64,000 bases of DNA from Syntrophotaleaceae bacterium (GTDB lineage Bacteria; Desulfobacterota; Desulfuromonadia; Desulfuromonadales; Syntrophotaleaceae), in contig JAWKQB010000003.1 of NCBI GenBank assembly GCA_041390365.1, forward strand, positions 620,001 through 684,000. Direction: 5' to 3'. This document shows positions 8,647 to 17,990 of the stretch, one piece after another; positions within the stretch are counted from its first letter, which is position 1, and each line of letters opens with the position of its first letter. The notes under the pieces were generated by a model. The model saw only the letters and a program-made list of their open reading frames with translations. It made no database searches and had not been told where the DNA came from. The position numbers and the translations under genes are program-made.

Positions 8647-11328
8647 ATGGTCACTATACACATCAACGGCAAACCCTGCATCGCGGAAGAAGGTTCGGTT
8701 CTATTGAACGCCTGTGAGGAAAACGGCTTCCCGATTCCCCATCTCTGCCATAAAGAGGGGCTGAGTTCCGTGGGGGTGTGCAGGCTCTGCCTGGTCAAGG
8801 TAGAGGGCATGCGCGGGCTGGTGCCCTCCTGTTCCACAAAGGTAACGGACGGAATGAAGGTGACGACGGAAGACGAAGAAATCAACCGGTTTCGTCGGCT
8901 CAACCTTGAAATGATCCTGTCCGAACACGAACACAACTGCCTTCTCTGTGAAAGCTGCGGCCGGTGCGAACTGCAGGAACTGGCGTATCGGCTGGATGTG
9001 AAGAGCATCCGCTTTCCGGTAAACCAGGAGGTGAGTTCCCTGGATGAATCGAGCGAGGTCATTGTCAGGGACCCCAATCGCTGCATCCTCTGCGGTCGCT
9101 GTGTCAGGGCCTGTTCCGAGATCACCGATCGGCAGATCATCGATTTTGCCGATCGCGGGCCGGGTCTGACCATCAATGCCGGATTGCGCGAACCCCTGGG
9201 CGAAACCGACTGCAAATCCTGCGGCGCCTGCCTCCAGGCCTGCCCGACCGGGGCGCTGACGGAGAAGCTGGCGCGCTCGCAGGGCCGTACCTGGGAGGTC
9301 GAAAAGGTGCAGACGACCTGCACCCATTGCGGCGGCGGCTGCCAGATAGAATTCTGGGCCAGGGACAACAAGCTGATTCGGGCCTATGGGGTGGAGAAGG
9401 AGAACACGGACAATCAGGGCCACCTCTGCGTAAAAGGACGATTCGGTTTCGATTTCGTCAACAGTCCCAATCGTCTGACGACTCCGCTCATCAGGAAAAA
9501 CGGAAAACTCGAACCGGCAGGCTGGGACGAGGCCCTGGATTACGTCGCCGCAAATTTCCAGAGGATCAAGGAGAAATACGGCAGCGACGCGCTCGGCGGC
9601 ATCGCTTCCGCAAAAACCACCACCGAGGAGGATTATCTTTTCCAGAAATTCATGCGTGCCGCCATCGGCACCAACAATATCGATTTCTGCGTCCGGTTCT
9701 GTCACTCGCCCAGCGGCGTGGCGCTCGGCAGGGCCTTCGGCGCCGGGCCGGCGACGAATTCGCCCAGGCTCCTCAAAACAACGGAAGTGGTTTTCGTGAC
9801 CGGCCTGAACATGACCGAGATGTACCCGGTGTTCGGCGACATGCTGAAACGGAAACTGAAGGAAGGGAAGGTCAAGCTCATCGTCGTGGACCCCCGACGG
9901 ATCGAGCTCGTCGATTACAGCGATCACTGGCTGCGGCCCAGGCTGGGAACGGACGTTGCCCTGATCAACGGCATGATGAACGTGATTCTGGCGGAGGGGC
10001 TCGAGGATGCCGGTTTCATCGCTGAAAGAACCTCCGGCATGGACGAATTGCGCAAGGTCGTGGCGCACTACCCGCCGGAGAAGGTGGAGGAGATCACCGG
10101 CGTACCCCAGGAACAGATCATCGCCGCGGCCCGGCTCTACGGCAGAGCTGAGCGCGCCTCCCTGTTCTACGGCATGGGAGTTATCCACAACACCCGAGGA
10201 ACGGACAATGTGGCCGCGCTCTGCAACCTGGCCCTGCTGACCGGAAACCTGGGCAAGGCCGGCACGGGCGTCAACGGCATCGGCAAGCACAGCAACGGAC
10301 CGGGTGCCGGTGATACAGGTTGCTCCCCGGTCGCCTATTCGGGGGGACAGCGGGTCGACAATCCGCAGGTCGCCGAAAAATTCGAAAAGGCCTGGGGCGT
10401 GCCCCTTTCCCGCAAACCGGGTCTGACCCAATCCGACATGGCGCTCGGCAACGGCCATATCAAAGGCCTGTATGTCGTGGGAGACAACCTGTTGCGAAAC
10501 AGCCCCAACCTGGGGAAAGCCCGACAGGTTATCGACGCCCTGGATTTTCTCGTGGTTCAGGACATGTTTCTGACCGAAACAGCAGAGGTCGCGGACGTGG
10601 TCCTGCCCGCCAGCTCCTTTGCCGAAAAGGACGGCACCTTTACCAGCGGCTACCGCTTGGTGCAGCGGGTGCGGGCGGTCATCGATCCGGTCGGGGAGAG
10701 CAGGCCGGATTGGGAGATCATCCGCGAACTCAGCCGGAGGATGGGCTATGCCATGGATTACGCGTCTCCGGCGGACATCATGGACGAGATCGCCTCTCTG
10801 ACCCCAAGCTATGGCGGCATTTCCTATGACCGCCTCGAAGAGGGGGGACTGCGGATACCCTGCCCGACTAAGGATCATCCCGGCACCGAATTCATGTGGG
10901 GGCAAACCTTCAAGACCGACACCGGGAAAGGGAAATTTTTCCCGGCCGAGTACCAGCCGCCGGCGGAGAAGGCCGATGAAGAGTTTCCGTTTATGCTGAT
11001 CACCGGCAAGGAGCTGTATCATATCCATACCGGAGCCTGCACCCGCCAATCGAAGGCGCTTTTCAACCTGGCGCCGGAGGATATTCTGGAGGTCAACCCG
11101 GCCGATGCGGAACGGCTGGGGATCGTCGACGGCGGCAAGGTGAAGCTGCGTTCCCGCAGGGGCAGGTTCGAGATAAAGGTTCAGGTGACCGACCGGGTGC
11201 CGGAAGGAACGCTGTTCACGACCTTCCATTCGAGCGACATCAACGTTCTGACATCCGACAGCCTCGATGCTTTGGCCAAGGTCCCTGAACTCAAACTCTG
11301 CGCCGTTGCGATGGAAAAGGCCGGATAA
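8647..11328 (+). CDS. fdhA: NAD(P)-dependent formate dehydrogenase, catalytic molybdopterin subunit (Cys form)
   Basis: 893 residues. A NuoG-like N-terminus holds a [2Fe-2S] ferredoxin domain (about 20-65), a His-Cys [4Fe-4S] motif (HEHNCLLCESCGRCELQ, about 94-110) and two [4Fe-4S] motifs (near 145 and 188). A bis-MGD oxidoreductase follows: proximal cluster TCTHCGGGC (about 223-231) and a C-terminal molydopterin-binding domain. The active-site position is Cys352 (RFCHSPS), where many formate dehydrogenases have selenocysteine. Formate oxidation with NAD(P) reduction is the likely reaction, possibly reversible. Strong SD GAGGGA; an intrinsic terminator follows. Confidence 0.92.
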   Translation: MVTIHINGKPCIAEEGSVLLNACEENGFPIPHLCHKEGLSSVGVCRLCLVKVEGMRGLVPSCSTKVTDGMKVTTEDEEINRFRRLNLEMILSEHEHNCLLCESCGRCELQELAYRLDVKSIRFPVNQEVSSLDESSEVIVRDPNRCILCGRCVRACSEITDRQIIDFADRGPGLTINAGLREPLGETDCKSCGACLQACPTGALTEKLARSQGRTWEVEKVQTTCTHCGGGCQIEFWARDNKLIRAYGVEKENTDNQGHLCVKGRFGFDFVNSPNRLTTPLIRKNGKLEPAGWDEALDYVAANFQRIKEKYGSDALGGIASAKTTTEEDYLFQKFMRAAIGTNNIDFCVRFCHSPSGVALGRAFGAGPATNSPRLLKTTEVVFVTGLNMTEMYPVFGDMLKRKLKEGKVKLIVVDPRRIELVDYSDHWLRPRLGTDVALINGMMNVILAEGLEDAGFIAERTSGMDELRKVVAHYPPEKVEEITGVPQEQIIAAARLYGRAERASLFYGMGVIHNTRGTDNVAALCNLALLTGNLGKAGTGVNGIGKHSNGPGAGDTGCSPVAYSGGQRVDNPQVAEKFEKAWGVPLSRKPGLTQSDMALGNGHIKGLYVVGDNLLRNSPNLGKARQVIDALDFLVVQDMFLTETAEVADVVLPASSFAEKDGTFTSGYRLVQRVRAVIDPVGESRPDWEIIRELSRRMGYAMDYASPADIMDEIASLTPSYGGISYDRLEEGGLRIPCPTKDHPGTEFMWGQTFKTDTGKGKFFPAEYQPPAEKADEEFPFMLITGKELYHIHTGACTRQSKALFNLAPEDILEVNPADAERLGIVDGGKVKLRSRRGRFEIKVQVTDRVPEGTLFTTFHSSDINVLTSDSLDALAKVPELKLCAVAMEKAG

Positions 11329-11415
11329 AGGGCTTTGCCGGTGGTAACCTGCCGCTATGGGCTGAAGGAGCGACAAAAATAAGGATTTATGGTCAGAGTG
11401 AGCAGCTCCGTTTTG

Positions 11416-11445
11416 AAAGGCAGCACCTGTCGTGCTGCCTTTTTT
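11416..11445 (+). terminator. Intrinsic terminator of the formate dehydrogenase operon
   Basis: GGCAGCAC pairs with GTGCTGCC around a 5-nt loop, followed by at least six T. It lies 87 bp after the fdhA stop. Confidence 0.88.
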
Positions 11446-11485
11446 AATTTTAAGGTTCTTAGAAAAGGCCCAACGTCATTGTGAA

Positions 11486-11518
11486 AAGAATATTCTTCAT
11501 GCGGGAATAGAATAGTCT
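11486..11518 (+). promoter_or_regulatory. Paired palindromic upstream sites before the CPxCG lipoprotein gene
   Basis: AAGAATATTCTT (11486-11497) is followed by AGAATAGTCT (11509-11518), one mismatch from the second site of the fdh operon; the centres are 22 bp apart. They lie about 90-115 bp upstream of a -24/-12 promoter. The same flank TTCTTCAT follows the first palindrome as in the fdh copy. Confidence 0.65.
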
Positions 11519-11605
11519 CCAGCCAACCCCGCACTATTCATAAAAAAACCCCAAATCATAGTCTAAGTATTTGTTTTAATTAGTGGTTTTCCTTAGAATA
11601 TCATT

Positions 11606-11621
11606 TGGCATTAAAAGTGCT
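11606..11621 (+). promoter_or_regulatory. Sigma-54 (-24/-12) promoter of the CPxCG lipoprotein gene
   Basis: TGGCATTAAAAGTGCT has GG (11607-11608) and GC (11619-11620) 12 bp apart. It differs from the fdh promoter by two bases. Expected transcript start is near 11632, 57 bases before the ATG. Confidence 0.75.
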
Positions 11622-11688
11622 ATTTGTAATATTCAAATGGTTGGATGAGTCGATATAATAGTTTCAGACCCCTAAAAAGGAGGCAAAA

Positions 11689-11835
11689 ATGAAACGTATC
11701 AAAGCATTAGTGGGAATGATCCTGGCCGCTCTTCTGCTTGCAGGCTGCGCCACGACAGGCACCAGGAGTTCTGATGGTGCGACCGTGAAATGCCCGGCCT
11801 GCGGTTACGAGTTCAACACCCCCTCAGAAGCATAA
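11689..11835 (+). CDS. 48-residue lipoprotein with a CPxCG motif
   Basis: A short gene with a strong AAAGGAGG ribosome site. Residues 1-20 form a lipoprotein signal (LLLAGC, lipobox Cys20). The mature part is about 28 residues and carries VKCPACGYEFNTPSEA, a single CxxC zinc-ribbon-like knuckle. It has its own sigma-54 promoter, upstream palindromes shared with the fdh operon, and its own terminator, so it appears to be a co-regulated monocistronic unit. Function unknown. A related motif occurs three times in the 18205-18546 protein. Confidence 0.82.
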   Translation: MKRIKALVGMILAALLLAGCATTGTRSSDGATVKCPACGYEFNTPSEA

Positions 11836-11859
11836 GCCTTAAATGGAACCTTCCTGTGG

Positions 11860-11890
11860 AGAAAGGCAGCATAACCAGTGCTGCCTTTCT
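11860..11890 (+). terminator. Intrinsic terminator after the CPxCG lipoprotein gene
   Basis: AGAAAGGCAGCA and TGCTGCCTTTCT form a 12-bp stem with a 7-nt loop, 24 bp after the stop codon. Confidence 0.82.
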
Positions 11891-11992
11891 CATGTTCACT
11901 TAAATTTAGGGTAACGAGAAAAAACCAGGTCCGGTTTCGGCATCGGCAAAGGTTTTGTGCTGAGGCCGGGAAAGTGCCGGGCACGATCAGAC

Positions 11993-14900
11993 TCAATTCG
12001 TACACCGGTCTGCAGTCCTAAAAAGCAGAGGTGCGAACTCGTCGGGCGGGAGCGGCTTGCTGAAGAGATAACCTTGGTAAGCGTCGCACTGGCAGCCCGC
12101 GAGCAGATCGAGCTGCTCTCTGGTTTCGACCCCTTCGGCGACCGCCTTGATGCCGAGGCTGCGGGCGATGGCGACGACACCGGCGACCATGGCTGCGGCG
12201 CTGGCATCGTGGGTTGCGTCCGTGATGAAGGAGCGGTCGATTTTGAGGTGATCGACAGGGAAGCGCCGCAGGTAGTTGAGACTTGAATAGCCGGTGCCGA
12301 AATCGTCCAGGGCCAAGCGGATCCCCAGTTTCTTGAGGTGACGCATGGTTTCGGCGGCGCCGGCGGGGTCGTGCATGATCATGCTCTCGGTGAGTTCCAG
12401 TTCCAGCATATCCGCAGACAGTCCTGTTTCCTCCAGAATCGTCCGCACCTGCTCGATCAGACTGGTTTGGCGGAATTGGCGGGCGGAAAGGTTGACCGCC
12501 ACTTTAATTGGCAGCCCCTTCTCCTGCCAGGCCTTGGCCTGGAAGCAGGCCTCCCGCAGAACCCATTCTCCCAAGGGAACGATCAACCCGGTCTCCTCGG
12601 CCAGAGGAATGAAGGAGCCCGGCGGGATTAGACCCTTCTGAGGGTGGCGCCACCGCACCAGGGCCTCGCATCCGGCGATCCGGCCCGACCCTATTTCCAC
12701 TTTCGGCTGATAGTGAAGGGCGAATTCGCCTCGCTGCAGGGCCCGGGCCAGGTCGGTCTCCAGTTCCAGGGTTCCCTGAATTCTCAAGTTCATGTCTTCC
12801 GCAAAGAAGCGGAAAGAGTCCCCCCCTTCCTCCTTGGCTCGATACATGGCGATATCGGCATGGCGCAGCAGGGTCTCCACATTAGCGCCATCCTTGGGAT
12901 AAAGGCTGATGCCGATACTGGCCGTCACTCGGAGCTCATGCCCCTCCAGCCGAACCGGTTCCGCCAGGGCGTCCCGGATTCGTTTGGCCATCAGGCCGAC
13001 ATCGTCCAACTCGGCTACCTCCGCCAGAGCGATGACGAACTCGTCCCCGCCAAAGCGGCTCACGGTATCACCGGCTCTGACGCAATGATTCAGGCGGGCT
13101 GCAACAGTCCGCAGCAAGTCGTCGCCCTGGCTGTGCCCCAAGCTGTCGTTGATCACCTTGAAACGGTCGAGATCGAGCAGCAGGACGGCCACAATTCTCT
13201 TGGAACGATCGGCGAAGATCAGGCTCTGCCCCAGTCGATCGGCCAGCAGGTTGCGGTTGGCCAGGTCGGTCAGGGCGTCATGGCTGGCCTGATATTCCAG
13301 CTCCTCTTCATAGCGCTTGCGTTCGGTGATGTCCTGGACGGTGCTGATGACGCCGATGATCTCCCCTTTGGTGTTCCGCAAGGGCGCACTCGTGTCCAGG
13401 CACCAGCCCGAGAAGCCGGCCGGGGAGTTCAGCCTGAATTCGAGAGGAGCCGGCGTTTTTCCGGCCCTGGCCGACTCGAGCCGCTCGATCAATCCCGTTT
13501 CCTGCAGAAACGGCAATGTCTCGGGATGACGGCCGAGATTTTCACTGGCCGGCACCCCGGACAACTGCTCCATGTAGGGATTCCAGACCTGGACACGCAG
13601 ATCGCGATCGAAGACTATGACACCCTCCCCGGCGCTGTTGATGATCTGCTGGTTGAACCGGCTCGACTCTTCAAGGGCTTCATCGGTTTTCAGTTTGGCG
13701 AGAGCGACGGCCACGTAATCGACCATATTTTCCAGCAGGGCGATAGTTTCGGCGGTGAATCGCCCGTTGCGCCGGTCGTTGAACTGGAACAGGCCGAGGG
13801 TCTTGCCGTGCAGGCGAAGAGGGATCATGGCCACCGATTCGAAACGCTTGCCGGTGCAGCGGCTGCGGGTTCTGGCCCGTCCTGCATCGATGCTGTTCAC
13901 CCTCAATTGTGACGAACGGCTGGTCCAGAAACTGCCCCGGGGGGTGAAGTAGGGCTGGGAAGGGTCGAAGTTTCCGTTAAGGACTTGGCAGCACATGCAA
14001 TCGAGAACAGGGTGTCCGTTCTGGTCGCATTTCAGTTTCCCTTTTTCATCGACGGCGCAGAGGGAATTTTCGGTACGCAAAAATTCTTCCGGAAAACCAC
14101 GCGTTTCATAATAGGGGAAATCGCTCCCCTCCTGCAGGCGCACCCCGATGGCCTCGCAACCACAGAATCGCTGAAAGAAGGCGGTGAGGCGGCGCATCAG
14201 TTCCCGGGTGTCGGCGGCCATGTTGCAGATCCGCAGCATCTCGACCGTGGCTTCGCGGGCATCCTCGGCCTGCTTGCGGTCGGTGATGTCGCTGCCCACG
14301 GCCAGGATTTCCGCCACCTCGCCGTTGCAATCGAGGATCGGATTGTTGGTCCAGTTCATCCAGACCCGGCGGCCGTCCCTGCGCAGGTTTTCATTGCGGT
14401 TGCTCCGATAGCGTTCCGGGTGATCCACGATCTCCCGCACCAGTTTGGTCAGGTCGGCCCCGCTCGACTCCCGCTCGGGCAGGAGCAGGCCTACGTTCCT
14501 GCCGATCACCTCCTCAGCCCGATAACCGAAGAAAGCCTGGGCATACTCGTTGAAGAAGGTGATTGTCCCGTCCCGCGTCCAGCGAATGATGGCGCTGTTG
14601 GCCTGCTGCACAAGCTGACGGTATCGCTCCTCGCTTGCGTGCAGGGCCTGTTTGTTTTTCATCCGGATCATGGCCACCGCGACCTGGTCGGTTACGGCTT
14701 TCATCAGGGAGAGATCGTCTTCGCTAAAGGTTTCGCGGCTGCGGGTTCCGAAAGAGAGAGTGCCGACAAGCTGTCCTTCAGGACCCAGCAGCGGATGACA
14801 GGCATAGGCCTTGATGCCGCAGGAATTGACCAGTTCGGTGCGCTGGTCCCTGGAGGTGGGAATATGTTCGGCGACAATGCGACAGCCGTCCCGCGCGACG

Positions 14901-17836
14901 CAGCCGCAGATCCCGACCCCATAGTCGAGCCATTCGATCCGCCGGGCGTCCTCCTCGGGAATGCCGGCACAGGCGTTCAGGCGCAGTCTTCCGGGCTGCT
15001 CATCTACCAGAAAATTGATGAAGACATGGCAGCCCAACTGTTCCATGACCCTGCGGCAGATCGCATCCACGACCTTTTGGGGGTCGGTTGTCCGCAGGAG
15101 CTCTTCGGCGGTCTCTGCCAGCAGTTCGAATCGCTGCAGGCTGCTCTGAAGCTTGTCCTCGGCCTGCTTGCGCTCGGTGATGTCCGCGACCGTGCCGACG
15201 AAACTTGTCGCCTTCCGGGCCTCGCCGACGCCCTCGAACGTGGCGATGCCATGGGCTTCTATCCAGCGCACAGAGCCGTCCGGGAGGTTGATGCGGTACT
15301 CCGCCTTGTAAGGCTGCGGGCTGACCGGATCGAGGGCCGCCTCCACCTTGGCCCAGACCAAGGGCAGGTCATCCGGGTGAATGCGGGCGAGGATTTCGTC
15401 GTTGGGGCGCTGGTAGCCGGTAACTTCGAAGATTTCCTTATAGCGCTTGTCCCAGGAGGCGACTTGTGTGACGGGATCGTAGTGCCACCACCCCAGACGG
15501 GCGGCATCCAGGGCCAGCCGCCGCTGCCGGCCGAGCCTTTGGAGCTCCAGTGCCGCCTGTTTGCGCTCGGTGATGTCGCGGCCATAGAGATTGACGTAGC
15601 CGCGTTCGGGAATCGGCGCGAAGGCGAAGGAGAAAACGCGCGTACCGCAGCGAATTTCCCTTTCCCGGTTCTTTCCGGTTCTCAGAGCCGCCTCCAGCTC
15701 CTCTCGCACAAACTCCGGAACCATTCCCCCGAGGGTGCATTGCCATTGATTCAACAGGGGCTCCGAAGCCCGATTGGCGTACTGCAAGGCGCCATCGGCA
15801 TTCACCCGCAGAACGGGGAAAGGGTTCTCCTCCGGGAACAGGGCCGTGCTCCGGATCTGGTCCTCGGCGCGCTTCCGATCGGATATATCGACGAGCGTGA
15901 CGACGATCCCGTCGATACTGCCTTCAGTGGTCCGATAGGGGAGCACCCGCATCAGGAAATGCCTTTGGCCGTCCACGGAGGCCACCTCCCGTTCCACCGG
16001 GTCCAGGGATGCAAGCACCGTTCGGGCGTCCTCCGGCAGACCGGCCCAGTCGATGGTGCCCGACAAATGCCGGAAGGGGCGGCCGACATCCGTTTGAATC
16101 AGGTTGAAAATACAGGACATCGCCGGGGAAAAGCGCCTGATGGTGAGCTGCCGGTCTAAAAAGATGGTGGCGATCTCCGAACTTATGAACAGGTTTTCCA
16201 TGTCGCTGTTGGCCCTGTCCAGTTCCTCCACCTTCCCCTGCAACTCCGAATTGACCGTAACCAGCTCTTCGTTCAGGGATTGCAGCTCTTCTTTTGAGGA
16301 TTCCAGCTCCTCGTTGGTGGACTGAAGCTCCTCGTTGGCCGACATCAATTCCTCGTTGGCCGACATGAAGCCTTCCTGCGAGGTTTCGAGCTGTTCAGCG
16401 ACCGCCTGAAGTTGCTCATGGGTGATGTGAAGCTGCTCCTCCAGCTGACGGACCAGTTCTTCATTCGACGCGCCATCAATTAACTCGCATGACATACTGA
16501 CAGGCTCCGCCGGTGAAAGTCCCGGTTCCAGAACCAACATTGCCAAGCGTTCAGAAGGTGTCGAGGACCTGAGGGGTTCGACCAGTACGTTTACCGTCTC
16601 CGTTTCCCCGCTGCAGGCCACCTTGACTCCACGGAAGGCAACAGGCTTCTGCTCGCTGAAAGTCTTGTAGATCGCCGCCCGCAGTGCCGGGCGCAGCTCT
16701 TCCCGGGCCATTTTCAGAAGGTTTCGGGTCGGTTCGCCCTCCGGCACCTCGAGAAACCGGATTCCCCGGGTGGAGACGTGAACCGTGTCGCAGTTTTCGT
16801 TAACGACGATAAAAGGGGGAGAGTAGCGCTCCATAAGGAGCTTTTCCGCGATCTGACCGGGATTGAGTTCAGTGCGGTCCAATGCAGCTCTCGCCGGTTC
16901 CAGCCGGAGAAATGGGCGAGTCGGCACCTTGAAAAGGAAAGCCGCTTCTTCACGGCGGCTCCCCTCCCGGCGAAGGAAGAATTTCAATTTTTTGTCCAGG
17001 GGAGCAAAGAGATCGGAGCAGCGCCCGACGGTTTCGGCGGCTCCCAGGAAGAGGCAGCCCTGCGGTTTAAGCACCAGATGAAAGAGGGAGATGAGGCGCT
17101 GCTGCATGTCGGGGTTGAGATAGATGAGGAAGTTGCGGCAGACCATCAAGTCCAGCCGCGAGAAAGGGGGGTCCTTGATCAGGCTGTGATGGGCGAAGAC
17201 GACCATCTCCCGCAACTTCTTGGCCACTTGCCAGCGCCCGTCGACTCTGCTGAAAAAGGCCTTGAGCCGCTCCTCACCCACGTCGGCCGCGATATCGTCG
17301 GCATACAACCCCGTTCTGGCCTGGGCAATGGCAACTTCATCGATGTCCGTGGCGAAGATCTGCACCTTCACCTCGATCCGCTTCTCCTGCAGGTATTCGC
17401 TGATAAGGATGGCGGTGGAATAAACCTCTTCGCCGGTTGCACAGCAGGCGTGCCAGATGCGCACCGGATCCTCGGGGTCACGGCTGTCGAAAAGCCGGGG
17501 GATAACCCTGCGACGCAGCGTTTCGAACGCCTCCGGATCGCGAAAGAAGCTGGTGACGCCGATGAGGATCTCCTGCCCGAGTGCCCGGGGCTCCTGGTCG
17601 CTGGCCTCAAGCAGGGCGACGTATTGTTTCATCTCCTTCAGATCGTTCACCGCCATCCGCCGCTCGATCCTCCGAAGGACGGTGCTCTTTTTGTAGGAGC
17701 AGAAATCATGGCCGGTTTTGGCCTTGACGATGGCAAAAATTGAGTCTAGATCCTCTTCGAGCGCGGTCTCCCGGCCGGCTGCCGTCGGAAGGTGGCCGGG
17801 AGGCGAGTCCTTGCCAGAATTGCCGTTTTTTCCCAT
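11993..17836 (-). CDS. CheR-PAS/GAF-GGDEF-EAL signalling protein (1947 residues)
   Basis: The N-terminal CheR-type methyltransferase domain (about 25-290) has no CheB domain in front; its SAM loop reads ACCATGEEVYS, with Cys where Gly is usual. A heptad-rich coiled coil follows (about 450-550, many NEEL repeats), then several PAS and at least two GAF domains. The GGDEF domain (motif RFGGDEF near 1595, RxxD inhibitory site RAGD upstream) and EAL domain (EALVRWRH near 1724; DDFGTGYSS) both look catalytically complete. It probably makes and/or degrades c-di-GMP; no membrane segment was seen. SD AGGAGGG lies 8 bases before ATG 17836. The leader contains a terminator hairpin. Confidence 0.92.
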   Translation of the reverse strand: MGKNGNSGKDSPPGHLPTAAGRETALEEDLDSIFAIVKAKTGHDFCSYKKSTVLRRIERRMAVNDLKEMKQYVALLEASDQEPRALGQEILIGVTSFFRDPEAFETLRRRVIPRLFDSRDPEDPVRIWHACCATGEEVYSTAILISEYLQEKRIEVKVQIFATDIDEVAIAQARTGLYADDIAADVGEERLKAFFSRVDGRWQVAKKLREMVVFAHHSLIKDPPFSRLDLMVCRNFLIYLNPDMQQRLISLFHLVLKPQGCLFLGAAETVGRCSDLFAPLDKKLKFFLRREGSRREEAAFLFKVPTRPFLRLEPARAALDRTELNPGQIAEKLLMERYSPPFIVVNENCDTVHVSTRGIRFLEVPEGEPTRNLLKMAREELRPALRAAIYKTFSEQKPVAFRGVKVACSGETETVNVLVEPLRSSTPSERLAMLVLEPGLSPAEPVSMSCELIDGASNEELVRQLEEQLHITHEQLQAVAEQLETSQEGFMSANEELMSANEELQSTNEELESSKEELQSLNEELVTVNSELQGKVEELDRANSDMENLFISSEIATIFLDRQLTIRRFSPAMSCIFNLIQTDVGRPFRHLSGTIDWAGLPEDARTVLASLDPVEREVASVDGQRHFLMRVLPYRTTEGSIDGIVVTLVDISDRKRAEDQIRSTALFPEENPFPVLRVNADGALQYANRASEPLLNQWQCTLGGMVPEFVREELEAALRTGKNREREIRCGTRVFSFAFAPIPERGYVNLYGRDITERKQAALELQRLGRQRRLALDAARLGWWHYDPVTQVASWDKRYKEIFEVTGYQRPNDEILARIHPDDLPLVWAKVEAALDPVSPQPYKAEYRINLPDGSVRWIEAHGIATFEGVGEARKATSFVGTVADITERKQAEDKLQSSLQRFELLAETAEELLRTTDPQKVVDAICRRVMEQLGCHVFINFLVDEQPGRLRLNACAGIPEEDARRIEWLDYGVGICGCVARDGCRIVAEHIPTSRDQRTELVNSCGIKAYACHPLLGPEGQLVGTLSFGTRSRETFSEDDLSLMKAVTDQVAVAMIRMKNKQALHASEERYRQLVQQANSAIIRWTRDGTITFFNEYAQAFFGYRAEEVIGRNVGLLLPERESSGADLTKLVREIVDHPERYRSNRNENLRRDGRRVWMNWTNNPILDCNGEVAEILAVGSDITDRKQAEDAREATVEMLRICNMAADTRELMRRLTAFFQRFCGCEAIGVRLQEGSDFPYYETRGFPEEFLRTENSLCAVDEKGKLKCDQNGHPVLDCMCCQVLNGNFDPSQPYFTPRGSFWTSRSSQLRVNSIDAGRARTRSRCTGKRFESVAMIPLRLHGKTLGLFQFNDRRNGRFTAETIALLENMVDYVAVALAKLKTDEALEESSRFNQQIINSAGEGVIVFDRDLRVQVWNPYMEQLSGVPASENLGRHPETLPFLQETGLIERLESARAGKTPAPLEFRLNSPAGFSGWCLDTSAPLRNTKGEIIGVISTVQDITERKRYEEELEYQASHDALTDLANRNLLADRLGQSLIFADRSKRIVAVLLLDLDRFKVINDSLGHSQGDDLLRTVAARLNHCVRAGDTVSRFGGDEFVIALAEVAELDDVGLMAKRIRDALAEPVRLEGHELRVTASIGISLYPKDGANVETLLRHADIAMYRAKEEGGDSFRFFAEDMNLRIQGTLELETDLARALQRGEFALHYQPKVEIGSGRIAGCEALVRWRHPQKGLIPPGSFIPLAEETGLIVPLGEWVLREACFQAKAWQEKGLPIKVAVNLSARQFRQTSLIEQVRTILEETGLSADMLELELTESMIMHDPAGAAETMRHLKKLGIRLALDDFGTGYSSLNYLRRFPVDHLKIDRSFITDATHDASAAAMVAGVVAIARSLGIKAVAEGVETREQLDLLAGCQCDAYQGYLFSKPLPPDEFAPLLFRTADRCTN

Positions 17837-17880
17837 CCAACAACCCTCCTTCGCTCAGCGGAAAAGGATGCATCTCATTA

Positions 17881-17922
17881 ACAAAAAAACCACTGGCCGC
17901 TATGTCAGCGGCGGCAGTGGTT
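17881..17922 (-). terminator. Intrinsic terminator in the leader of the GGDEF-EAL gene (possible attenuator)
   Basis: On the minus strand AACCACTG pairs with CAGTGGTT and GCCGCT with AGCGGC in one hairpin, followed by seven T. It sits only 45 bp before the start codon of the downstream gene on the same strand, where a terminator would stop its own transcription unless prevented. Confidence 0.7.
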
Positions 17923-17990
17923 AGGCAGGCGTACGTCGGCTTTAAGGGGTCCGTGCAATGGTTCCCTCCAAAAAATCCATTTGAAACGCT
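17923..17990 (-). promoter_or_regulatory. Candidate aptamer region upstream of the leader terminator
   Basis: Transcribed sequence just before the terminator contains GGAGGGAAC and, 25-35 nt later, GCCGACGTACGCCTGCC. Both resemble pieces of the duplicated leader RNA at 53118 and 55038, and loosely the GGGAA and B12-box parts of cobalamin riboswitches. The core is too short for a standard cobalamin aptamer, and it does not match the c-di-GMP-I consensus. Class unassigned. Confidence 0.3.

Noticed and set aside
8701..11376. 891-codon frame antisense to fdhA
   Set aside because: High-GC codon-position artefact opposite a clear multi-domain enzyme.
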